This document shows, piece by piece, positions 35,301 through 41,543 of a stretch of DNA of 64,000 bases; position 1 is the first letter of the stretch, and each line of letters starts with the position of its first letter. The notes beneath the pieces are model-generated. The model saw only the letters and a list, made by a program, of their open reading frames with translations. It did not search any database and was not told the DNA's origin. Source of the DNA: Aphrophora alni (Eukaryota; Arthropoda; Insecta; Hemiptera; Aphrophoridae); NCBI GenBank assembly GCA_963513935.1, contig OY740765.1, forward strand, positions 148,391,830 through 148,455,829. The letters run 5' to 3'. A program made the position numbers and the translations under genes.

Positions 35301-37850
35301 ATAAATCTTTATGTTAATATTTCAGAGACAAGTATTTTTATTACACACCAAAATTTCACTGTGGAGTACACTTTTAAAAGAGCTTACGACCCCAGAGATT
35401 ATAAATTTAGTAAAATTCATTTTTATATGTTAAACAATGACCATTAGGTCTGGCGCCCAATAATTATCAAATAATAACAGTTAAATTCAATTTTCATTAA
35501 TTAAATAAAGAAAGTAAGAACTCTTCAAGTTCAAATAATTTTTCTCTTTAAAGTAACTTCTTTTTCTTAACCTAAGTCTTTTGAATTATCACAGGACTCT
35601 CAAGACATCAATAATTTTATGAAAAAATTCGATAATTTAATTGACGATGAAGGACTAACAGGAGAGTAGTTGTAAAACTGTGATGAGAGTGATTTGAATT
35701 TTAAGATGCTTCCTAAGAAGAAAAATCAGCACCTGCTCAAGATGATGAAACAGTGAGTTACTATACTTGCCTGTATTAACAGTACAGGAAATCATAAATT
35801 AAAATTACTTTATATAGGGAAATATATAAAAACCCGGCCATTTAAAAGAATACAGCCACAAACTCCTTTCAAAAATTATCTATGACATGGACGAAGAGAA
35901 TAATTGTGTATTAGATATTTTAAAGAAAATCAACTTAAAAGATGTCTTATTCTGAATCGCGGAATGTTGGATCGAGATTCAAACTCATACAATAGCCAGA
36001 TTTTAGAAAGTTTTTAATTCGGAAACATCGTAAAAAAATGATGGTACATGTAATCTGATCCAGTTGCTACAAAAGATTCTAGATTGTGAAGATGATGATG
36101 AAAACGACAATGGGATCAATTTTGAGGTCCCATGACTCCAAAAAAGTGGTTTTTGAAATTATGTTTGTCAGGACTGGTGTCTGTGCAGTGCTTTACATCT
36201 CAATTATTTGGACTGATTTAATCACATTTATATGTGGGTGTATTTTGGCCGTATCTCAGAACTTTTTTTAAATTGGCTCTAACAATTTTGATAAAATTTC
36301 CTCTAGTGTAGCCTGTAAGGACTTGAATAAAACATATTGATCCATCTCTCCAAAAATGCCAGTTTGTGAGTTATCGGTAAAAAACAAATCAGCCACCGGA
36401 CTGTTCACAAAGATGTCATTTCTTTAAAATTATCTCTACCGATTTCATTCAGATTTTAGTGAAATATTAAGATTAATGACACAAAGTTGTGTGTAAAATC
36501 GCAAAAAACAACAATATTATGGTTTAGCAATAGTTGTGAGAAAACTAAAAATGAACTTTGACCACTGTCATTAAAAACTAGATTTTAATCTAGATTTATA
36601 TGTTTGATGTATACAACAAAGGTACGAAAACAAGTGTTAAATTAAGTGTTGTGTAAAAATGATTATTTTTAAGTGAACATATTTAACTGACCTGATGATG
36701 TAGCCACATATAATTATTAAGGTATAGTAAAACAAGACTACAATTGACAAAGAGTAAATATTGTAGAAACATTGCAATCAAATGACGATACATGTAATCT
36801 GATCCAGTTGCTACAAAAGATTCCAGATTGTGAAGAAGGTGATGAAAACGACATTGAAGAATGGATGAACTAGGGTGAACAATATGAACTGAGTGATGGT
36901 GACATAATTTCTTCAATAAGTGCAGTAGAGTGTGATGGGGAGAGTGATAGTGAAGCTGAATTAGGGGGAAAAAAAAGTTATGTTAAGCCATTCTATAGCA
37001 GTGAAAATATTTCAATCAGTCTGGTTGAACGGCAACCAGAAGCAACTACAACCGATGTCATGTCAATCAGGCGTTGGCGTGACCTTGCCGCAGGAAAAAG
37101 AGCTGGTACAGCAAAAAACAATTTACAGATTTTTTAAAGAAATGATTTATTTTTATGTATGTATCCAATGTTATGGTTTATATTTTTTTTACTACTGTAT
37201 TACATGCAGTACAGTAATTACATGCAGTACAGTAATTACATTAGTAACAATTTGATGCATGATACAATTTAAGTTTTAATGATAAAAAAAGATTTTTAAA
37301 GTACTGGTATTTTACGTTTTTTCCGTTTTCCTTTTAATCACACCGACTTCCCTATTATCCAACCTTCCATTGGTCACAATTAGGTCGAATAATCGAGACT
37401 CTGTTGTATAGCAATTTGTTTATGATTTTCATCCCACGTGTTATTTTACATTACAGATAAGTGGATTAAGCTCCTACAGTTTTAAAATCTGTCAAAAAAT
37501 TTTAAGCTACTTTTTTCAATTGACTTTATGAGCATCTAATGTTCTTATTAAAAACTACTGAACTAACATTTTTTATGACGATTAATTTTGATACGTTTTT
37601 GTTTGGTTTAGGTGATGGATGAGTGAGAAAGTTTGTGCAATGTTTTGCACCATTTATTTGGTTAACATTCAAGTAAAAAGATATATTTATGTTACAGTGG
37701 GAACAAGGTGACCAATTTCTCGAAGTGACATTCCCAGACAAATCTAAAACGAAAAATGATTATGCTTGGACTTTAAAAATTTATGCAGAACACATTGGAA
37801 TATTTGCACTGGAAAAGGATGTCTGCCTAAAAGATGGTGAATGTAAATAA
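179..37850 (+). CDS. FUCA1: alpha-L-fucosidase (GH29), last eight exons of a split gene
   Basis: Retaining exo-fucosidase of family GH29, which removes terminal alpha-L-fucose from glycoproteins and glycolipids, normally in the lysosome or secreted. Exons: 179-320, 12105-12211, 14749-14909, 17003-17204, 19154-19294, 21299-21464, 31950-32103 and 37698-37850. All junctions are GT/AG and the phases fit. Total 1226 bp gives about 407 residues plus stop; animal homologues have about 460-480, so roughly the first 60-80 residues (signal peptide, HWG motif) lie upstream. Visible landmarks in order are an [15 protein letters not shown] block, the KHHEGFTLW substrate-binding motif, WPDGEWE with the predicted nucleophile Asp, [26 protein letters not shown] and a C-terminal beta-sandwich. 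Six N-X-S/T sites are present. There is no frameshift or stop in the frame, so the gene looks functional. The family is certain; FUCA1 as the exact orthologue name is inferred. Confidence 0.95.
331..2240. other. intron sequence with no recognisable content
   Basis: AT-rich first intron of the fucosidase. The short open frames here, on both strands, have no family likeness and no splice context that I can support. Confidence 0.5.
2250..2545. repeat. possible decayed pogo-type MITE
   Basis: Contains repeated short motifs such as ttatagaggt and atcaaggtt, resembling the 'cctcgataacttga' vocabulary of the 83-bp palindromic MITE at 8429-8511. No clean termini are visible. Confidence 0.25.
2832..2885. 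repeat. CA/CACG microsatellite
   Basis: Alternating CA and CG-containing dinucleotide tract, acacacacgcacgtgtgcgc and similar, about 54 bp. A poly(A) run lies at about 2668-2682. Confidence 0.85.
3520..4190 (-). other. GC-richer block, possible unidentified coding remnant
   Basis: This block stands out from the AT-rich intron by its base composition. Minus-strand translation gives several stretches without low-complexity bias, such as [20 protein letters not shown] and [19 protein letters not shown], in different frames broken by stops. I do not recognise the family. It may be a gag-like or other transposon part, or an old processed copy. Confidence 0.3.
4200..6095. other. AT-rich intron, nothing recognised
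   Basis: Contains poly(A)/poly(T) runs and low-complexity lysine- or phenylalanine-rich short frames only. Confidence 0.5.
6101..6722. repeat. dispersed element with short inverted ends (tacagagtgtt / aacaccctgtg)
   Basis: Starts tacagagtgtt at 6101 and ends aacaccctgtgtgta at about 6711-6725, imperfect inverted termini of roughly 12 bp. The interior contains 'aaatggcggc' and its near-complement 'gccgccatttt', making an internal fold-back. The layout resembles small non-autonomous insect elements with 'acagggtgtt' ends. The superfamily is not assigned. Confidence 0.5.
7398..7979. mobile_element. hAT-like non-autonomous element (MITE), 582 bp
   Basis: Left end cagtggcggcttac, right end ggccgctactg, so the imperfect inverted termini start CAGTGGCGG and CAGTAGCGG, as in many hAT elements. 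It is flanked on both sides by the perfect 8-bp direct repeat tttaaaag (7390-7397 and 7980-7987), the target duplication length of hAT. There is no transposase inside. It is less AT-rich than the surrounding intron. Confidence 0.85.
8381..9390 (-). mobile_element. pogo/Tc1-type element remnant with HTH_psq domain
   Basis: The left end is tagaatggggtggcttcgga and the right end, read on the other strand, starts tagggtgtatttggaca. Both share a GG-rich block ending TTCGGACA or TTTGGACA. On the minus strand at about 9092-8990 the frame reads [20 protein letters not shown] then [12 protein letters not shown], a helix-turn-helix of the Pipsqueak/pogo type. A degraded HTH_CENPB-like part ([13 protein letters not shown]) follows near 8790. 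The catalytic DDE part is missing, so it is inactive. It carries the nested 83-bp MITE. Confidence 0.65.
8429..8511. mobile_element. 83-bp palindromic MITE, TA-flanked
   Basis: Termini cagtaggacctcgataact and its near-perfect reverse complement (agttattgaggtcctactg) form arms of about 24 bp around a short core. TA lies on both sides (8427-8428 and 8512-8513). The CAGT...CTCGAT-type end is that of pogo/Tigger-derived MITEs. Confidence 0.85.
9760..11870 (-). pseudogene. Ty3/gypsy retrotransposon pol, 5'-truncated and frameshifted
   Basis: Read on the minus strand. The clearest segment (11738-11241) runs from the end of the reverse transcriptase ([17 protein letters not shown]) into RNase H ([44 protein letters not shown]). 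Near 10897-10616 lies the integrase zinc region ([19 protein letters not shown]), near 10535-10350 part of the integrase core, and at about 10330-10100 the integrase tail ([13 protein letters not shown]). A PPEYLKDY motif typical of gypsy polyprotein ends occurs near 9800-9770. RT beyond about 11870 (YXDD region, protease, gag) is missing, and a TA repeat begins there. Several frameshifts and stops make it a dead copy. An AT-rich tract at about 9470-9650 with AATAAAG could be the remains of its 3' LTR, weakly supported. Confidence 0.85.
11895..11928. repeat. (TA)n microsatellite
   Basis: About 17 TA units directly at the truncated edge of the gypsy remnant. Confidence 0.9.
12105..12211 (+). 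CDS. FUCA1: alpha-L-fucosidase exon with HHEGF motif
   Basis: The acceptor is atttag before 12105 and the donor GTAAGT at 12212. The first base completes the Lys codon begun in the previous exon. It codes [17 protein letters not shown] and then [15 protein letters not shown]. The paired histidines of KHHEGF contact fucose in known GH29 structures. An N-Y-S sequon is present. Confidence 0.95.
12870..13390 (+). pseudogene. IS630/mariner-type DDE transposase remnant
   Basis: Plus-strand translation in shifting frames gives LDETWFHLS at about 13035, a [18 protein letters not shown] stretch at about 13145, then [20 protein letters not shown] and [15 protein letters not shown] at 13220-13325, matching the QQDGATCHTA block of arthropod DDE transposases. 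It has many stops. It lies in fucosidase intron 2. Confidence 0.6.
13611..13922 (-). pseudogene. possible DDE_Tnp_4-like transposase fragment
   Basis: A 103-codon open frame. The part near 13765-13690 reads [20 protein letters not shown], resembling the L-R-I-I-D-C-T-E start of DDE_Tnp_4 (Harbinger-like) catalytic domains with the first acidic residue. The rest is lysine- and phenylalanine-rich and not informative. Family assignment is tentative. Confidence 0.3.
14030..14378 (-). pseudogene. LINE 3'-terminal coding fragment
   Basis: Minus strand reads [15 protein letters not shown] near 14370 and [16 protein letters not shown] near 14140-14090. Both resemble the end of jockey/CR1-type ORF2 (SYGI.FWG and FN.LP..IR motifs). 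Short and frameshifted. Confidence 0.4.
14749..14909 (+). CDS. FUCA1: alpha-L-fucosidase exon
   Basis: The acceptor is tttacag before 14749 and the donor GTAATA at 14910, leaving phase 0. It codes [19 protein letters not shown], then [12 protein letters not shown], ending in ILPEMKEL. This is the barrel part with the [13 protein letters not shown] motif shared by animal fucosidases. N-Q-T and N-F-S sequons are present. Confidence 0.94.
14941..17000. other. intron 3, nothing firmly identified
   Basis: Mostly AT-rich. A more balanced patch at about 15910-16270 (ctctaagcgaagtgaaatct and following) may be an old repeat, but no ends or coding likeness are visible. A poly(A) run lies at 15601-15618. 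Confidence 0.4.
17003..17204 (+). CDS. FUCA1: alpha-L-fucosidase exon with catalytic nucleophile
   Basis: The acceptor is aaccag before 17003 and the donor GTAAAT at 17205. It starts in phase 0 with [18 protein letters not shown]. By family comparison the Asp of PDGEW (codon 17036-17038) is the nucleophile. [16 protein letters not shown] and [16 protein letters not shown] follow. Every expected core motif is intact. Confidence 0.96.
18270..18830 (+). repeat. dispersed repeat 'A', diverged copy 1
   Basis: Shares order and blocks with the copies at 36115 and 38139: 'acaaagttatgtgatgagtc', 'ttttgaggtttcctgagtcc', 'aaaagt..tttttg', 'tctgtctgtcatatcagt', a 'gctcaacaattttgatcaaa' block, 'aaaaatgctagttcatgggt' and 'gaaccttgatcactgtcctt'. 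Same orientation, but clearly older than the other two copies. Confidence 0.7.
19154..19294 (+). CDS. FUCA1: alpha-L-fucosidase exon
   Basis: The acceptor is tttcag before 19154 and the donor GTAAGT at 19295. The first two bases complete a Gly codon. It codes [20 protein letters not shown], then [20 protein letters not shown] and KTISCGG. Animal fucosidases have the equivalent HKWE and SWGYRR blocks here. Confidence 0.95.
19380..21290. other. intron 5, mainly unannotated
   Basis: AT-rich. Contains a (TA)n tract at about 20330-20368 and poly(A) runs. The mixed-composition stretch at 19395-19740 may be an old interspersed repeat. Confidence 0.4.
20330..20368. repeat. (TA)n microsatellite
   Basis: Uninterrupted TA dinucleotides for about 38 bp. 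Confidence 0.9.
21299..21464 (+). CDS. FUCA1: alpha-L-fucosidase exon, end of catalytic barrel
   Basis: The acceptor is aaatag before 21299 and the donor GTAAGA at 21465, phase 2. It codes [20 protein letters not shown], then [20 protein letters not shown] and [15 protein letters not shown]. The NVGPT.DG/EG and INGEAIY motifs are family signatures at the barrel to beta-sandwich boundary. The 10.5 kb intron after it is full of transposons. Confidence 0.95.
22300..23680 (-). mobile_element. LTR-type repeat, copy 1 (minus orientation) with tRNA-Lys primer site
   Basis: The reverse complement of this interval aligns block by block with 34220-35580. Strong blocks are tttcactgtggagtacact, taagaactcttcaagttcaa, ataatttttct, aagtccagcgtctggagaga and ctttcggaagtga. 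On the minus strand a tggcgccca (22438-22430) follows the 1.2 kb block. TGGCGCCCAAC is the sequence complementary to the 3' end of tRNA-Lys(CUU), a common retroelement primer site. I therefore read 22439-23680 as an LTR and 22300-22430 as the start of the internal region. No pol is present. Confidence 0.6.
23808..23975. repeat. three-unit minisatellite
   Basis: Units start at 23808, 23860 and 23920: atga..catgaaatccacta, then a block of type tactttacctattcctgcgg and tggac. Unit length is 52-60 bp, with about 80-90% identity between units. Confidence 0.8.
23980..25680. other. intron 6 sequence without recognised features
   Basis: AT-rich; no coding likeness or terminal repeats noticed. Confidence 0.45.
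25688..27280 (+). pseudogene. jockey-like non-LTR retrotransposon ORF2 remnant
   Basis: Plus strand. Starts with [20 protein letters not shown] at 25688, then [20 protein letters not shown] (the K..KAPG.D motif), [20 protein letters not shown], a degraded FR..HST.DQV region, [11 protein letters not shown] sequence at about 26440, and the catalytic [11 protein letters not shown] at 26515 (a YADD variant). The longest open frame is 26463-26975, through [12 protein letters not shown] and [16 protein letters not shown]. The tail reads [14 protein letters not shown] near 27240. Frameshifts and stops interrupt it at least five times. The endonuclease and ORF1 are missing, so it is 5'-truncated. Confidence 0.88.
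27400..27455 (-). ncRNA. degenerate hammerhead-like motif of the Penelope-like copy
   Basis: Minus strand: CTCATCA (for CTGATGA), then ATGCC, a TTAACA loop, GGC, GAAAC and CATTGGTC. Stem II and GAAAC are kept and ACCA/TGGT could form a tiny stem III before C, but the two core G positions of CUGAUGA are C, so catalysis is not expected. Confidence 0.35.
27861..28460. mobile_element. piggyBac-type MITE, 600 bp, TTAA-flanked
   Basis: TTAA at 27857-27860 and 28461-28464. Left end ccccttaactgctgg, right end (reverse complement) ccctttaactgctgt, imperfect inverted termini of about 14 bp. Motifs of the type acgtatatctacgtc occur near the right end. There is no coding capacity. A G-rich tract occurs at 28019-28075. 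The insertion splits the GIY-YIG domain. Confidence 0.88.
29200..30040 (-). pseudogene. LINE 3' part with RNase H-like domain
   Basis: Minus strand. Near 29985-29890 it reads [16 protein letters not shown], like the TDGS...G.G core start of a LINE RNase H. Then [15 protein letters not shown] (29590-29550), and [20 protein letters not shown] with a C-R-E-V block near 29480-29390, matching the 'FRL.TGHD.L..HL.R' tail of RNase H-bearing LINEs. Stops interrupt it. Confidence 0.6.
30120..31882 (+). mobile_element. pogo/Tigger-like DNA transposon remnant, copy 1
   Basis: Left end cagtacttagagtctcgga (30120) and right end gactctacta (31873-31882), followed by TA. The termini are diverged. Plus-strand coding remnants: [14 protein letters not shown] (CENP-B-type HTH) at about 30495, [14 protein letters not shown] at about 30702, a [12 protein letters not shown] block at 30798, and from 31226 an open 90-codon DDE part: [18 protein letters not shown], then [20 protein letters not shown]. 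The glutamine-proline block is normal for Tigger (LPPN.T.L.QPMDQGV); here the Asp is Val. Inactive. Its right end is 67 bp upstream of fucosidase exon 7. Confidence 0.8.
31950..32103 (+). CDS. FUCA1: alpha-L-fucosidase exon, C-terminal sandwich
   Basis: The acceptor is caacag before 31950 and the donor GTAAGG at 32104, phase 0. The first base completes Trp to give VWYTTKK. It codes [20 protein letters not shown], then [20 protein letters not shown] and LQ, matching the C-terminal domain (WP.NG and ML G repeats). Only about 67 bp separates it from a Tigger-like terminus upstream and about 140 bp from another downstream. Confidence 0.93.
32640..33386 (-). mobile_element. internally deleted piggyBac inside the Tigger
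   Basis: The minus-strand open frame 33076-32660 reads [18 protein letters not shown], then [18 protein letters not shown] and the C-terminal zinc region from [20 protein letters not shown] to CFEVYHTQ. The family pattern expects Cys at two positions where Ser and His stand here. The right end reads ttaaccctttgcac on the minus strand with TTAA at 33387-33390, the piggyBac terminus. Only about 300 bp separates that end from the C-terminal third, so most of the transposase is deleted. The left end is not located; 32640 is approximate. Confidence 0.75.
34220..35580 (+). mobile_element. LTR-type repeat, copy 2, inserted in Tigger transposase
   Basis: Homologous in inverted orientation to 22300-23680. 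The primer-binding-like tggcgcccaa is at 35451-35460, complementary to the last 10 nt of tRNA-Lys(CUU). By that reading the LTR is about 34220-35450 and 35461-35580 is the start of the internal region. It splits the Tigger coding sequence: the part before ends near LTVCCKKLL and the part after resumes at about 35590 with [12 protein letters not shown]. Only a fragment of internal sequence remains. Confidence 0.6.
36115..36765 (+). repeat. dispersed repeat 'A', copy 2, inside the Tigger
   Basis: 651 bp, about 98% identical by eye over the compared stretch to 38139-38786 and in the same orientation. Lacks the first ~50 bp found in copy 3 (5' truncated). It is bordered by two 91-bp Tigger-derived direct repeats (36022-36112 and 36766-36856). 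No long coding frame is recognised. Confidence 0.9.
37698..37850 (+). CDS. FUCA1: alpha-L-fucosidase terminal exon with stop
   Basis: The acceptor is gttacag before 37698, phase 0. It codes [20 protein letters not shown], then [20 protein letters not shown] and a 10-residue tail ending in ECK, with TAA at 37848-37850. The L-K/Q-W junction and the FAWT(I/L)K motif match the carboxyl end of animal fucosidases, so this is the true C terminus. Confidence 0.92.
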   Translation, partial: WEQGDQFLEVTFPDKSKTKNDYAWTLKIYAEHIGIFALEKDVCLKDGECK

Positions 37851-37898
37851 AAGATAAAACTCAATACATGTAACTAAAAAGCAAAACAACGTTTGTAG

Positions 37899-37904
37899 AA
37901 TAAA
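37899..37904 (+). terminator. candidate polyadenylation signal of the fucosidase mRNA
   Basis: AATAAA lies 49 bp after the stop codon. A second AATAAA overlaps the stop (37846-37851) but would give almost no 3' UTR. No transcript evidence is available. Confidence 0.4.
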
Positions 37905-38084
37905 TAGAACAAGAAACATGATTGTAATAGTTAAATTGCTTGACTTTTCTCTTCTGTCCAGATCCTATTTACTCTTTATTTAATTTTTCAAATATAGTTT
38001 ATTATACCGAGATATGTTTTACTGCTAGAAGAGTTTCAACAGTGATTACATTAAATTATGAGAGTCATTTTCACTTTCTCACAT

Positions 38085-38786
38085 GTACATAGTATAGAGA
38101 AAGTTATGTGATGGGTGAAAAAATTGATGTTTAGTAAATCAATTTTGAGGTCCCATGACTCCAAAAAAGTGGTTTTTGAAATTATGTTTGTCAGGACTGC
38201 TGTCTGTGCAGTGCTTTACATCTCAAATATTTGGACTGATTTAATCACATTTATATGTGGGTGTATTTTGGCCGTATCTCAGAACTTTTTTTAAATTGGC
38301 TCTAACAATTTTGATAAAATTTCCTCAAGTGTAGCCTGTAAGGACTTGAATAAAATATATTGACCCATCTCTCCAAAAATGCCAGTTTGTGAGTTATCGG
38401 TAAAAAACAAATCAGCCACCGGACTGTTCACAAAGATGTCATTTCTTTAAAATTATCTCTACTGATTTCATTCAGATTTTAGTGAAATATTAAGATTAAT
38501 GACACAAAGTCGTGTGTAAAATCGCAAAAAAAACAACAATATTATGGTTTAGCAATAGTTGTGAGAAAACTAAAAATGAACTTTGACCACTGTCATTAAA
38601 AACTAGATTTTAATCTAGATTTATATGTTTGATGTATACAACAAAGGTACGAAAACAAGTGTTAAATTAAGTGTTGTGTAAAATGATTATTTTTAAGTGA
38701 ACATAATTAACTGACCTGATGATGTAGCCACATATAATTAAGGTATAGTAAAACAAGACTACAATTGACAAAGAGTAAATATTGTA
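38085..38786 (+). repeat. dispersed repeat 'A', copy 3, just past the fucosidase stop
   Basis: Begins near tagtatagagaaagttatgtg at about 38090 and ends aaagagtaaatattgta. It is the longest of the three copies. With copy 2 it makes a direct repeat pair about 2 kb apart that brackets the terminal fucosidase exon. Confidence 0.9.
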
Positions 38787-39025
38787 TTATGTAATAATAT
38801 ATGTAGATCGAAGGCTTACAACAATGAATATATGATAAATATTCTTTTCCATTCATACACATCTGCACATAATGTCAAAACTATTTTTTTAGCACCCTGG
38901 TTTTGAGCATATTGATTCTTGACGTAACAAAAAATTACTTACATATATAAATAGATTTACAGTAATTCTTCCAAGAATTTATGTGTAACCCCCCTCCCCA
39001 ACCAAATTTTTGTTTACTGTTACAA

Positions 39026-40356
39026 TTAAAAATTAAATTCATTTATTATTTCCCATCTAAATTTCCATGCAATCTTCATGAATTTACCCAATCTCCACCA
39101 ATTTCTCCCGTTTAATAAAAGTTCAAATTCCCCCCTATTTAAACTGCGTTTGAAAAAACACAAATTTCTTATATCGGCTAGGATAGGACAGCGAGCAATA
39201 AAATGGTAAACTGTCTCGTTTTCGTTTATATTGCATAAGGAGCATAACCATATTTTATCGTTACACCACGGTTTATAGTTTAAGTCAACAAGTTCCGCCC
39301 TTGCTTTGATGATCCAACTTATTGTTTGTATATCATATTTATCAAATAAAACAAGTCTACTGCCGAGTTGAAAGTCAAGGTCCCGGTACTGTTTGTGATA
39401 TGTCGCATTTCTTGCCCTATGTAAACATTCTCCCTCCCAAGTAGCTCTGACCGCTTCAATAACACTAAGCATCTGTTCACGTAACCTATCAATATTGCTC
39501 ATATCCACATCAATCCCGTATTTATATCCTAACACTTTCCACTTCTGGCACCAGTAAATACCCCTTTTTTATTATTTGTTTAGCGAGAATGTTAGGCAAT
39601 CTATTCTTTGGTAAAGATACAACCCTTAAAAGGAAATTCATTTAGTTTCTTAATGTAAACAAATAAACCTTTTTAACCCTGTTTCTAAAAACAAGACATA
39701 ATTTGGGGTGTCATTTGGCAACTTGAATATTCTTTTTATAAATAATCTAAACACCCCTTCCAATTCATCGCTTTCCTTGTAGCCCCAGATCTGGGAACTG
39801 TAGCATAAAATCGCTTTCACAATAGAATTAAAACATCTAAACTTGACACTAAGTGGGACCTTCTCGTTACCTAAAACGTTGTGCCATACCGCGTTTATAG
39901 CATATTTTGCAGCCATAGATTTGTCCTTGTATTGAGTTTCCCATGACAATGATGGAGTATTTATAATTGAGTAACATCCAAGTATTTATATTTATTGACA
40001 ACCTCTACCCGTTGCCCTTTGTACCACCACTTCTCATTTGTACACAACTGACCTCCTTTCCTAAAAACCATTATTTTAGATTTAGTTAAATTAACACGAA
40101 GATTCCACTTATTACAATAATTTTCGAGCTTATTTATCATGCTCTGCAAGCTACCAGGAGTAGGGGACAGAATAACAATATCATCTGCATACAATAAAAC
40201 ACTGACCTTAAACCCTTCAAAATCGCATCCTCCACCTAAACTATCAGCCAAATTGTTCACAAATAAAGAGAATAGCAATGGACTTAAAATACAGCCTTGT
40301 CTCAAACCCATATTAGTTTCAAAACATTTTGTTACGCCCGCATTAAAATAAGCCAC
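39026..40356 (-). pseudogene. non-LTR retrotransposon RT and C-terminal region, 5'-truncated
   Basis: Minus strand in three frames. 40356-39961 reads GLRQGCILSPLLFSLFVNNL, then VSVLLYADDIVILSPTPGSL (YADD catalytic motif intact) and CNKWNLRVNLTKSKIMVFRK. 39949-39650 reads SWETQYKDKSMAAKYAINAV, then VKAILCYSSQIWGYKESDEL. 39535-39026 holds the C-terminal Cys-rich part, CSLCNINENETVYHFIARCP. Frameshifts lie near 39955 and 39540-39650. Everything upstream of the GLRQG block is missing. Confidence 0.9.
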
Positions 40357-40599
40357 TTATTAAAAATGATTTCTGTACGTAAAATTATTACTTTAATTTC
40401 ATTTTATTTATTACAATGCTATATTACGTTCGTTATAGTACTTTTAAATAATACAAATTCATACATTAAAGAAATAAAGTATAAATACTGTAGTGTAAAA
40501 ATAAAAAAACATGTGTTATTTGAAAGTAATTACTTGAATCAGTTTGCACTACCTAACATAAACTTAGTTTCAGTTTTTAATTAAGAAGTCGATCACCTT

Positions 40600-41500
40600 C
40601 TTTTAACCAAATAACATAGCAGCACGTTCACAGTTTGTACTACAGTTAGGTTTAGAATAAATAGTACTACCCTTAACAGATATGGTCGACCATCTTAGTT
40701 AAAAGAGAACTCTGTTAAGTTAGACCCTGTATAAATTCTGATCATTTCGAAATTTGCAAGCTAAAATTTAAAAAAAAAATCTTTAGTATGAGTAATTAAA
40801 TTAGAAAATTAACTTAATACAAAATTTAAAAAATCTGCAATTTTTTAAATTATACAAACTTAGCCAAATAAAAAACGACTGTCATAATATTTTTAAAAAT
40901 TGAATGATTTCATTTGTATCTATTATAATATAATTAATTTAAGGCTTTTTATAAAAATTTGGTCATTAATTAATGTGTATTGGGAAAAAAAATAAATAAA
41001 TAAAATTAAAAAAAAAGCTTTAAAAAAAGGTTATGCTTTAAAAATGTCATTTTTGATATGCTATGCTAAGGAAGTGTTACTGTTAATTTAAAAAGGAAAG
41101 AAATCCTATTATGTGTTTGTGCTGGTTGACTGACTCTCTCGTTAGAATAATAATACAGTTAATCATAATATATTTATTTGGCATAATCTCTTTTTAAAGA
41201 ATTATGATTTATGAAAGATATAAGACGTACCCAGGACGACACTGATCATAGACATGTTTTTTAAAAGTAATGAAGTGCATAGTGCTTTAACAAACTGCAA
41301 ATTGTAGCCATTCCCAGTGGTGAATGAAGTAAAGGCGTCTATTTACAATATTTCTTATTTATAATTCTCCTAAAAATGTGCTTAGTTTGTATAGGCCTAC
41401 ATTTATATTTTTTACTCTTTTCATTATTGCTATACCCGAGAATGATTTTCATTTAGGCTAGTCATAAATGAAAATTATTGTTTGCTATTTATTTTATCTA
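40600..41500. other. intergenic, nothing recognised
   Basis: AT-rich; a short stretch at 40605-40740 has mixed composition but no clear ends. Confidence 0.4.
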
Positions 41501-41543
41501 ATGTAATAGACAGTTAATAACACAACTATGAATTTTATTTCAG

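Larger units (their letters stand above)
32244..37406 (+). mobile_element. Tigger/pogo element, copy 2, with nested insertions
   Basis: Inverted termini of 24 bp: cagtgtagtctcgattattc at 32244 and, read from the other strand at 37406, caacagagtctcgattattc; both continue gacc. TA lies at 32242-32243 and 37407-37408. The plus-strand transposase is in pieces: HTH part 33735-33900, then [40 protein letters not shown] (33931-34080) and LTASVDW; after the LTR insert [17 protein letters not shown] (35619), FKMLPKKK and [12 protein letters not shown]; the acidic tail EEWMN...ELSDGDIIS (36857) and the end [20 protein letters not shown] at 37027. Three other elements have inserted in it. It lies wholly in fucosidase intron 7. 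Confidence 0.9.
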
